The position numbers and the translations under genes were made by a program. The notes beneath the pieces were generated by a model, which was given only the letters and a program-made list of their open reading frames with translations, was not told the origin of the DNA and made no database searches. A stretch of 64,000 nt of DNA from Liolophura sinensis. Its lineage: Eukaryota; Mollusca; Polyplacophora; Chitonida; Chitonidae. The DNA is taken from positions 27,273,915-27,337,914 of the forward strand of contig NC_088297.1 in assembly GCF_032854445.1 (NCBI RefSeq), in the 5' to 3' direction. Positions 55,471-64,000 of the stretch are shown here, in pieces; positions within the stretch are counted from its first letter, which is position 1; every line of letters begins with the position of its first letter.

Positions 55471-55903
55471 GCGAATTTCAGGGGGAATAACTCTGGGCCG
55501 CTTGTTGACACGACTATAGACGGGGAACAGCCTTTGGCACTGAATGGCTAATCGAAGCCCACCTGTTTAAGTTTGTATAACCGAACACTCACTGAAGTAT
55601 AAACACATGCCATATTTCTTACTATGAATGGTTCAATTTTCGATACATGAGACCCCTAGGTGAACCGCTTTCGCAGTGGCACAGCGAGTGCTACATAACC
55701 GTATGCCTCCAAGTTATTAGCTTATTTTTTTACCTATATGTTGCCTTACACGATTCTGCGGTCATATTCTCTGGATTTGGTGCCTTTTCTATGTAAATTG
55801 GAATAAAACAATAATTATTGGACATCATAGATGGCACTGTATTGCTCTTCTAAGCCCACTCACGTGTGTGGTAAAGTCCAGTTTTCCTACTTTTATTTTG
55901 CAG
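55471..55903. other. Intergenic or 5' flank of the RNA-binding gene
   Basis: No missing TBCA exon is visible here. It ends in a pyrimidine-rich acceptor (TTTTATTTTGCAG, 55891-55903), implying at least one upstream non-coding exon of the next gene. Confidence 0.45.
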
Positions 55904-55930
55904 CAGTGAGACCAGCAACAAGGTGTAAGT

Positions 55931-58900
55931 ATGGCATCCGCGGAGAAGGCTTTGCCGTATCGTGTGACCTGGGCGCCAAACGAAGCCTTGCTGAAACTTA
56001 TGGAAAGAACAGGATACACCATACGGCATAAAAAAGGGCAAAGAAAGTACGGCGGTCCACCTCCCGACTGGGAAAGCCCGCCTCCTTTAAAGGGTTGCGA
56101 ACTTTACATCGGAGGTATTCCAAGAGACTGTTATGAAGACGAGCTTGTTCCAGTATTTGAGAAGATAGGGAAGATTTATGAACTGAAACTCATAATGAGC
56201 TACCTCTCTGGATCCCATAGAGGATATGGATTTGTTATATACACTAACGAAGAACACGCGAATCAAGCGGTAAAGGAGCTTAACAACTACGAAATTCGTA
56301 AAGGCCAGCTCTTGGGTGTTTGCAAATCTGCCGTAAGTCATGTAATTTCCACTATAGAAGCTTTATTGGTTGTCTCTTCGTTGCAAATTAAAACACATTT
56401 AATTGCCAATGTAGACAGCACCAGACGTCGGAAATATTGGTTGGTTAGTTGTAAAATTCACGAGTAGGTATCACAGTCCAAACAAATTTGACCAAATTTG
56501 AATTTATGTAAGCCGTTATTTGAAAAGTTATAATTGAACTAAAGTTTTTTGTATGAAAGGGGTATTTTGTGAGGGTGGATATGTGTAAAATGTTGCGTAA
56601 CTTCTTGAAATTTCTTATCGTCTGCTCTTTCATTTTCTGTCACGAGAAGGTGGTGTGTGCGCGCGCGCGCGCAACATTTCTTACAACAAGTGATTTCTTT
56701 TGTACGGGAGGCTGCGGTAATAATTAATATGGTCACTTATGGCTTAAAAGCACTGATGCATCGTCATCTTGTCCATTAATATTGTGCATATTTGTATGAC
56801 TGGAATAATATTTATGTTGTGCATATTTGTATTACAGAGGAGAGTTTTGCACGTGGGGAACCTTACGTCGAGAATTACAGAAGACAAAATTAGAGAGCTG
56901 TGCAGTCAAGTTGTGGGAAGAGACAATGTTGTGGAAAGAGTAAAGAAGATAAGAGGTTTTGCATTCATTCATTTTAGAGACAGAGATGATGCTATTATGG
57001 CCATGACTAAACTTAATGGTGAGAAAAATTATTTATTTTGGAGTTGTGTTGATTGGTTTTGGATAAATACAAAATGCATTAATGGAAGTATATTTCTTCT
57101 ATCGGTAGGCAAATGTAGTTTTTGTGTGCATTTATAGAGTGTGATATATTTCCATTCTGATAGTTCTGTTTCTGATAAGTAAAAGTTCATTTTCGTTTGT
57201 CAGTCGCATGTGGCACATTATTATTTTTTAACTAGTTTTTCACTTGATTGATGTTTACAGAAAATTACATGATAGAATATCCACCAACATCTAAGGGAGA
57301 GTATTTGGAAAACATGCTAACTCGAGTAATTAAGATGAAACAGTGAATAACTGACACATCGCTTGCCTATAGGATGTTTAATACTCCAACTACGTACAGG
57401 AAGTGGCTCACAATTATGGGACAGACTTATATATATTTACAGAAGAGCACATACAGTATAAATTCACACTTCAAAGCATAAGGTGTGGGCATTCTCTAGA
57501 ATATTTGTTTGGATAAATTTCTGTATAAATTGGATTTTATGTTAGCTTATTATTAACTTAATATCATCCCTCATTCAACATGGATGGGAAGGTCTGACAG
57601 CAACCTGTGAATGGTTGTGGGTTTCCACCAGGCTCTGCCTGGTTTCCTCATGCTATAATGCTGGTCACCGTCGTATAAGTGAAATATTCTTGAGTACAGC
57701 GTAAAAACGCCAATCAATAAATCATTCAGCATGAAAAAAAGCTGTTGAACATTAAATGATCAAATGTTTAAAAGAGGGGAGTTGTTTCAACAGTTACATG
57801 TAATAGGCTGAATATTGAACCCAAGCTCCCAGGACCATTTTGCCAGGAATTTTTTGAGAAAATAAGAAGTTTTCTTGGGAAAAACTCTAGGTAGACTGTA
57901 TCTGGAACACTTTTTAACTGATGTGTAGCATTTGTACTACGTCCTCATTCTTTCAAGAAATAAAACTAAAGGAAGATCAAGGTGAGAAGGCATTATATAA
58001 TAAGTCATATATATTTCTCTCTAGGAATGAATGTTGAAGGCACTTGCATTGAGGTTGTATGGGCAAAAGGAAGAAATCAGGTAAGAAATGATTTGGTCAA
58101 TGTTACTGCCACATCGTGAAAGTCATCTCAAATGTGTAATTCAGGACAGCCCAGCGATCATCCTCTCCCATAGGTTAAGTTTGTCTGTAACATAGTATGT
58201 GAAGTAAACTGTGTTAAGTTGGAAGGGTTCAAATGTTTTCATATTGAGAGTTTGTGGAAGGTATTTGGTCGGGAACCGGGACCTGTCCACATTTTTCCCC
58301 CATCAGCTTTCTTTCACCATTGTAAACTCATCTGTCGTGTATGTGTGAAGTAAGCTTTGCATATAAACACCAAATTATTTATATATATTTATATCTGGTA
58401 AATAATTGAATTTTACTACTGATGAAAATTCTTTATTGCAGGCTAATCAGGACTGTCACTTGGATGAGGTTGATAGAGCATACAACAGAGGCCAGGAAGC
58501 ATTGGAATCTTGGAAGCAGAGAGTATCATATGTCAGGGTAAGAGTTCCTCATATGGTAGGACAGGGGGTTCTGTTATGTCAGGGTAAGAGTTCCTCCTAT
58601 GTTAAGGTAGGGGGTTCTCATATATCTGTAGCGGGTTCTCACATATGTGGGTAGGAGGTTCTCATATGTCAGGGTAAGAGTTCCTCATATGTCAGGGTAG
58701 TGGGCTCTGTTATATCAGGGTAAGAGTTCCTCGTATGTCAGGGTAGTTGGCTCTGTTATGTCAGGGTAAGAGTTCCTCATATGTTAAGGTAGGGGGTTCT
58801 CATATATCTGGGTAGGAGGTTCTCATATGTCAGGGTAAGAGTTCCTCATATGTCAGGGTAGTGGGCTCTGTTATGTCAGGGTAAGAGTTCCTCATATGTT

Positions 58901-61900
58901 AAGGTAGGGGGTTCTCATATATCTGGGTAGGAGGTTCTCATATGTCAGGGTAAGAGTTCCTCATATGTCAGGGTAGTGGGCTCTGTTATATCAGGGTAAG
59001 AGTTCCTCGTATGTCAGGGTAGTGGGCTCTGTTATGTCAGGGTAAGAGTTCCTCGTATGTTAAGGTAGGGGGTTCTCGTATACCTGGGTAGGGGGTTCCC
59101 ATATGTCAGGGTAAGAGTTCCTCATATGTTAGGGTAAGGGGTTCTCATATGTCAGCATAAGAGTTTCTGGTATGTAAGCATAGGGGTTTCAGATCCGGTA
59201 TGCAAGGGTAGGGAATGCCACTGATGGCTTATGATGTTGAAATTTTCCAGTGTGTAGTAATATTGAAGGCTCATATGTGTAGTATAGTGCCTTAGCCTTT
59301 CGGGCAGTGGATTAAAAAAATTATTAGAACTACATGCTAAAAATCTTTTATAATAACTTTTTTAATCGGTGTATAATACTATATTCAAGAATTGTCACAT
59401 TATTCCACCACAATCAGGTTTATGGATGGAGGAAATTGGAGTAAGACCTGGATTTGTACATGAATTTATAGGTCAAGTGGAAGCAAGTCAGCTGTTCAAC
59501 CGTTTGAGCGAATCTGCTTTTATGCATGCTTTGGTTGTATGACAAGTGTACTTGATACTGTGACAAATTTTTCAGGGCTATGGCTATGATTTTGATCCTA
59601 GTTACTCTCCACCATCGTTTTACAACCCGATGTCTCCACCACCCGCAAGGTAAGAACTATTTTGGCCTGAAATCCACAACTCTGTTCACCCAATATAAGA
59701 ATACAGATGAGAATCCAGCACAGCAGATGATCTTGCAGTCAGAAAAGAGTTGTATTCTTGGAATTTTTATAAAAAATCGGTTAGCTTAGAACAATTTTTG
59801 AAGAATTAGGAGCATAGGTTGTCATATTCCACCGTGTGTGTCCAGTTTGTCTTTTTAATATCAGGGTTCTCAGAACTGTCAGATGCTCCGTCATTTGTGT
59901 GCTTCAGACCAGGGACAGGATATTTGTCTTTGGTTTTAAATCATTTCAGTTATGATCATCTAAGATGAAATCTTAGATAACCTAAGATTATATTTTACCT
60001 TATGATTTGTCTGTAATAACTGTAACTGTAAATAAGCATAGGTAAGTGGGTTTTACAAAGTACAGTATTGTAGCTCTCCTGCTGATATGTTAATGGATAC
60101 AGAGTACAGAGTGAGAACTAGAAAAATGACATGGGCAAGTCTACTTTGGAAACTGAAATCCAAAATGAGGTAATGACGGATTTCAGTTGGAAGGTGCTTC
60201 ACAGGGAGCAGAAATATTTGCAAGACTGTGCAAGGCATAGCTTTATTGAAAACAGGCGATTTTATTGAATGGTAGGGGCTTGCTTTTTGCCAAGAATTAA
60301 TATGAACTTCGTACCACCTGTGACCTATATTCTTTAATTGTCACTCTGTAGCTTTCCATTCATCAGCATACATGTAGGAAAGGTACACTACCATATTTAG
60401 TGGTTTTGCCATTGTGGCTGATAGAGTCATTTGACGTGAAAGAAGTTGCATTTATGTGTTATCCATGCGATGTCCTCAAAAAAAAAAACGTTCTATGAAC
60501 TTCTTACATGTAAGTATACAAAGAAGCATTAGGTTTCATCAACCGAACCTTAATAGCTCAATATATTTGATTTTATGTGAACATCTCAGTAGGAAAAGCA
60601 GGAAGAAGAAACTTTAAGAAGGCTCAGTCACATAATTTTTACCATGAAATAGCTTGAATATTTGTGCTTTTTGTACTGTTAGCAGGGGGTTGGCAGAGCA
60701 AGGTCCCATGGGCATCAGAAGCCCTGTGGGAGGCCAAGGGATGATGAGTGGGTGGGGCTTTAGGAAACATCCAGCAGAGGTGTGTATCGTTGTCAATGCA
60801 GAAGGTTTCTGGTCCCATATCCCATTAAAAAGTTGCGCATTGCAACATATTCTGAAGCATGCTTAAAAGGACTATGCAGTCATAAAATCTACAATCTGCC
60901 TACGCCGTACTAAAAGACATGAACCGATTGTGCAATTAACCAGAAGGTGAGTTAGTTCAGTTTCGTTGAAGATGGGTGTTTGTTTAAACTTTGAAGTAAC
61001 AGGTAACATACTTAGAAACTAATTCTTATCTAATATTTCCTATACATGTAATGAGTTTTGAATTAAATTTCGTTAATCAGGTGTGTTAATAGCCAAAAAA
61101 AAATTGGCTGTCTTGTTATCATTGAAAGTTGTCATAATGCAAGGCTCTGTGTTTAACCTTTGACCATGATTTTGTTTTGTGGAAGAATTTTTGTTTTACT
61201 AATTACCTTTAATTTATAGCCTGATTGCCCGAGTGAGGCTTCAGTAAATCAAGAGTGTCAAAAACTGTATGCATGTAACGATGTTCACTATAGGTGCTCG
61301 ATGACCTTTGCCAGAAGAATGGATGGGGAAGTCCTGTATACGAGCTTCAGCCTCCCATGGTAAGGGATGGAAGTGGTGCCCAACAGCTCTTTTTGTACAA
61401 GGTACTACCATAGGTTTCAACAAAATGTTGATAAGAAACTTGTTTGAAGAGATAAGAATCAAGTTTTTTTGCTGGAATGTAACTTTTTTTATACAATTAA
61501 TCATGTCCATGTGTACCAGAAAGAATAAGAAGTAAATTATCTTATAAAAATAAATAAAAATAATTGATCTGACGTAAATCGAAAAAAAAGAATTTCGTGG
61601 TTGTGATTTATACATGTATAAGTGTCATGTATAAGTGTCATGTAGAAGTTGATGTTAGACATTTACATTGGTAATCTATGGTAAAGTACATTTGTCTTTC
61701 AGATCACCATACCAGCTCTCGGTACTCGGTTTCCAAATCCTAACCCATTTACCCCAATTAAACTGTGTTCTACTGTTGAGGAGGCAAAGGTTTTTGCAGC
61801 AGAGTACACTTTGATGCAGTTAGGTGTGCCTCTTGAAGGTAAAGTTAGTGTCCAGAGAAAAAAGGAAAGACAAACAAATGCTTCACAGCCCAAGCTCTAC

Positions 61901-62435
61901 CCTTTTTCACTTATGATACATCATTTTATAAGTGGCCATTGTATGCTTTGATTTCTTCTTTCTTTCCTGAACCAGCTTTGCTTCTTGAAAGTTAATTTAA
62001 GAAAGTAAGAGCTATCTCATTTTACATGTTTGTAACAGTATATGAAAAGTATAAAAAAACTTCTTTACTGGATAATATGTAATAAGACATGCTGCAAAAA
62101 CTTAATTGCTGAAAATTACTATTCATAGCTGAGCTGTTTGCCGTTATGTAAGCACTTGTGACATGCATCAGGTATTCTGTGTCTTAGCAACTCGTTTGAA
62201 GAATGAATGGTTAAATACTCACATACATACATGCATGTGGTTACCCAAGTATATTTTGAATGAATATTAGCCAGGAAAGTAACTATTTGCATAACTAGAA
62301 TTGTCAGAGTTTATTGTTTTGTGCTGCAGCCCTAGAGTACATTGGCCCACCATATCCTTACACCCAGCCCAGCTATGTCACCCACCCCGACCCACCTTCC
62401 AACAGATCATGTGAAAAGCCATGGATGGACCTAAG
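55931..62435 (+). CDS. A1CF/RBM46/RBM47-family RNA-binding protein lacking RRM2
   Basis: Coding exons are 55931-56332, 56838-57018, 58025-58080, 58442-58537, 59576-59649, 60686-60779, 61294-61401, 61703-61838 and 62330-62435, all GT-AG and phase-compatible. Domains: the family leader ([12 protein letters not shown]...[12 protein letters not shown]), RRM1 ([37 protein letters not shown]), an RRM equivalent to the family's third ([36 protein letters not shown]), a Gly/Pro-rich linker, and the DND1-type dsRBD ([49 protein letters not shown]). Exon 1 joins directly and in phase to the RRM3-type exon, and no RRM2 exon lies in the 505-bp intron. Relatives act in mRNA editing, stability or germ-cell differentiation. 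The end is uncertain: translation may read on to a stop at 62614-62616, or splice to 63387. Confidence 0.85.
56656..56673. repeat. Short GC-alternating tract
   Basis: GTGTGTGCGCGCGCGCGCGC: an alternating purine-pyrimidine run, potentially Z-DNA forming, in the intron where RRM2 would be expected. Confidence 0.8.
57590..57722 (+). mobile_element. SINE copy
   Basis: CAGCAACCTGTGAATGGTTG, CAGGCTCTGCCTGGTTTCCT, AATGCTGGTCACCGTCGTAT, GTGAAATATTCTTGAGTACA and AAAACGCCAATCAATAAAT. In an intron of the RNA-binding gene. Confidence 0.88.
58531..59180 (+). repeat. Minisatellite of duplicated splice donors in the RNA-binding gene
   Basis: The exon ending at 58537 reads TATGTCAGG|GTAAGAGTTCC. The next 640 bp repeats TATGTCAGGGTAAGAGTTCC about a dozen times, alternating with GTCAGGGTAGTGGGCTCTGT and GTTAAGGTAGGGGGTTCTCA (46-bp period from two 23-bp halves). 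Each full copy preserves the donor hexamer GTAAGA and the last bases of the exon. Confidence 0.93.
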
Positions 62436-62586
62436 GTACATGTATATTGATCCGGCACTTCAATCTCTAAGACAATGGATATACATGTATAACTTGTACT
62501 TGATTAGGGCCTGGACACTAAACACCTGCCTAAACACGGCTCGCGTGAGAAAGGTTTGTATTATAATGTGCCATAATAAAGACCGC
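62372..62586 (+). repeat. Dispersed repeat overlapping the last family exon
   Basis: Partner of the inverted copy at 42431-42650. It starts within the coding exon (about AGCTATGTCACCCACCCCGA) and runs through the donor at 62436 into the intron. The exon's codons for about the last 20 residues therefore lie in sequence present twice in this window. Confidence 0.8.
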
Positions 62587-63386
62587 ATATTGACCGGTCA
62601 TGTTTTGTGCTATTAATTGAATGGCTGAAGTATTTGCGTCTTATAATATTGTTATTGATCGCCAAAAGTTTTCAAAACCAAGGTGCGTAAAAGCGGCCTT
62701 GCAGGAAAGTCAAAGCGCCGGAGCGATATCAGTGAGTCGCCAAACTTGGGGTTTAAGAAGCTAATTCGGAGCGAAGCTGTTGTTTCTTCACACACAGAAA
62801 AGTTATCATTTTGTCCAAGTATGTACCGAATAGTTTTGTTTGGTCGATTACATCTTGTGATCCCTGATCATCTGAACTACTGTGTGTAACTGACAGCCGT
62901 GTACATGGGCTTGACAGGCAAACATGACTTTTCACAAGGGTTTAATTCACCCGGCACGGAGAGTCATGTTTCACCAGATTGCTTCTATCTCCTGAAGTCT
63001 CAAAATGGCCACCGTCGTATAAGTGAAATATTCTTGAGTACAGCGTAAAACACCAATCAAATAAATAAATAAATAAATCTCAGAATGGTTTGGATATAAT
63101 GTTCTAGCCATTCTCTTGGTCCGCAGTTGTTTTGCTATGTGGTTTGAATCTTAAAGCACTGATGATAAGGCTCAAACATGTTTAGTATGGAGTGAAACAC
63201 TTAGGACAGTTTTAACAAGGGGAATAAATCTGGGGGTGTAGTATCATGGTAGGATACTATACATAGGAATAGGAATGTCAGAGCTTTAATTCAATCAGGC
63301 GTTACTATATCAATGTAAAATGTTGAACATCTGGACATTGCTTTGGTTACTTAACCAGCTTCAATTTATGTTCTTTCTTATTTCAG
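62587..63386 (+). other. Intron or intergenic segment with a SINE tail
   Basis: Contains a SINE 3' end at 63005-63082 (CACCGTCGTATAAGTGAAAT, TCTTGAGTACAGCGTAAAAC, then AAATAAATAAATAAAT). An open frame at about 62683-62889 (basic, GKSKRRSDISESPNLGFKK) has no family I recognise. It ends in a strong acceptor, TTCTTTCTTATTTCAG, at 63386. Confidence 0.5.
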
Positions 63387-63393
63387 TTTAAAC

Positions 63394-63498
63394 ATGGCAA
63401 CTTCAAGATATCACTTGTTCGATCCGCCAGAAGAAATTGACTTCCTAGCCGTGTTCCTTGGAGCAGGAGGCGGAACCTGTGAGGACAATGAAAAATAA
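63394..63498 (+). CDS. Short frame overlapping the Nanos-Myc start (possible N-terminus or terminal exon)
   Basis: From ATG 63394 (AACATGG context), just after the strong acceptor at 63386, a 34-codon frame reads MATSRYHLFDPPEEIDFLAV... and stops at 63496. Two readings fit. It may be the N-terminus of the Nanos-Myc protein with a one-base error in AAAAA at 63491-63495. Or it may be the terminal exon of the RNA-binding gene, because joining the donor at 62435 to the acceptor at 63386 keeps the phase and enters this frame. No domain is recognised. Confidence 0.4.
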   Translation: MATSRYHLFDPPEEIDFLAVFLGAGGGTCEDNEK

Positions 63499-63979
63499 AA
63501 GAATCAAGAGAAAGGTCAATCCTACAAAACACACCTTTTGTGTGTTATGCAAGAATAATGGCGAGATGCTGTCGGTGTATGGTATGCACGTTTTGCAGGA
63601 TGACTCCGGTCGTGTGACATGTCCAATCCTTTGGCGTTACACCTGTCCTATATGTGGGGCAGTCAGGGATAACGCACACACCGTCAAATACTGTCCCAAC
63701 AACGTGAACCGAGAAAGGCAACTAAGGAATTACTTGAAACAAAGCTTCTGGGAATTAAAAGACGCAGTTCCAGCGCTCATACAACAGGAAAGGGTACCAA
63801 GAGTGGTTATATTGAAAAAAGCCACAGACCACATTCATGAATTAACTACGAAGCAAAATGTTATGTTGACAGAACTGCAAATACAGAGAGAGCGAATTAG
63901 CAGCTTATTGGAAAGCTGCGGTTACTACAGTGTTGAAAGCTTGTACATTACCTGTCGTCGTGCCCTTGTGTTCATGTGA
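63488..63979 (+). CDS. Nanos zinc finger fused to a Myc-type bHLH-leucine zipper
   Basis: One uninterrupted frame of 163 codons from ATG 63488. After a basic start (MKNKRIKRKVNPTK), residues about 19-68 form a complete Nanos double zinc finger: C-x2-C-x12-H-x10-C (CVLC...H...C) and C-x2-C-x7-H-x4-C (CPIC...AHTVKYC). Nanos fingers bind RNA with Pumilio. The last zinc ligand is followed within three residues by a Myc-like domain: ERQLRNYLKQSFWELKDAVP, RVPRVVILKKATDHIHEL, then a leucine/isoleucine-rich zipper. Vertebrate Myc has [20 protein letters not shown] and APKVVILKKAT at the same places. The Myc histidine that reads the E-box is Asn here, and the preceding basic residues are missing. Upstream, a short frame from ATG 63394 (34 codons, stop 63496-63498) overlaps in another phase. 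An extra A in the A5 run at 63491-63495 would join them. Confidence 0.85.
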   Translation: MKNKRIKRKVNPTKHTFCVLCKNNGEMLSVYGMHVLQDDSGRVTCPILWRYTCPICGAVRDNAHTVKYCPNNVNRERQLRNYLKQSFWELKDAVPALIQQERVPRVVILKKATDHIHELTTKQNVMLTELQIQRERISSLLESCGYYSVESLYITCRRALVFM

Positions 63980-64000
63980 TTGTCATTGCAAGACGGAGAG

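Noticed and set aside
62683-62889. Basic 68-codon frame as an exon of the RNA-binding or Nanos-Myc gene
   Set aside because: An acceptor-like AG precedes it but no donor or phase-compatible link was found, and there is no family resemblance. Left as unassigned.

Overview
This window is eukaryotic nuclear DNA from an invertebrate, most likely a mollusc. The genes are split by GT-AG introns, minisatellites are very dense, ACATGTA-rich repeats are common, and a tRNA-derived SINE recurs whose tail reads GTATAAGTGAAATATTCTTG then GTAAAACACCAATCAAATAA, a tail I associate with molluscan genomes. The species cannot be named from the sequence.

Layout. (1) 1-5.3 kb: a 46-bp minisatellite, a small inverted-repeat element and a possible 5' UTR exon. 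(2) 6.2-19.5 kb, plus strand: a complete exostosin-like 3 gene (EXTL3; eight coding exons, about 930 residues), carrying one single-base frameshift in a G run. Its first coding exon is preceded by six extra tandem copies of its own splice acceptor and start codon, and its introns hold several minisatellites and two decayed partial copies of exon 6. (3) 19.5-28 kb: gene-free DNA with SINEs, two related MITE-like elements and short arrays. (4) 28.1-39.1 kb, plus strand: a five-exon gene for an unrecognised secreted, cysteine-rich, probably GPI-anchored protein, its introns filled with arrays and fold-back elements. (5) 42.2 kb: the first coding exon of tubulin cofactor A (TBCA), with CCAAT motifs upstream. 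(6) 43.06-55.46 kb: a Polinton/Maverick-like element with perfect 76-bp terminal inverted repeats and a 7-bp direct repeat at its borders. It is defective: the DNA polymerase B gene is broken and only an integrase tail is left. Inside it lies a hAT transposon (43475-50165), and inside that transposon's transposase exon lies a second hAT (44633-47380). (7) 55.9-62.4 kb, plus strand: an RNA-binding protein gene of the A1CF/RBM46/RBM47 family with two RRMs and a C-terminal dsRBD; the middle RRM of the family is absent. (8) 63.5-64.0 kb: an open frame that joins a complete Nanos CCHC zinc-finger pair directly to a Myc-type bHLH-leucine zipper. This is the most unusual object in the window.

Two themes run through the region. 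First, minisatellites repeatedly start at, and multiply, exon-intron junctions: an acceptor plus start codon in EXTL3, and donors in the GPI-protein gene and the RNA-binding gene. Second, transposons are nested three deep. Two germline-type functions, an A1CF/RBM46/DND1-class RNA-binding protein and Nanos, sit next to each other at the right end; whether they share a transcript cannot be settled from the DNA alone.
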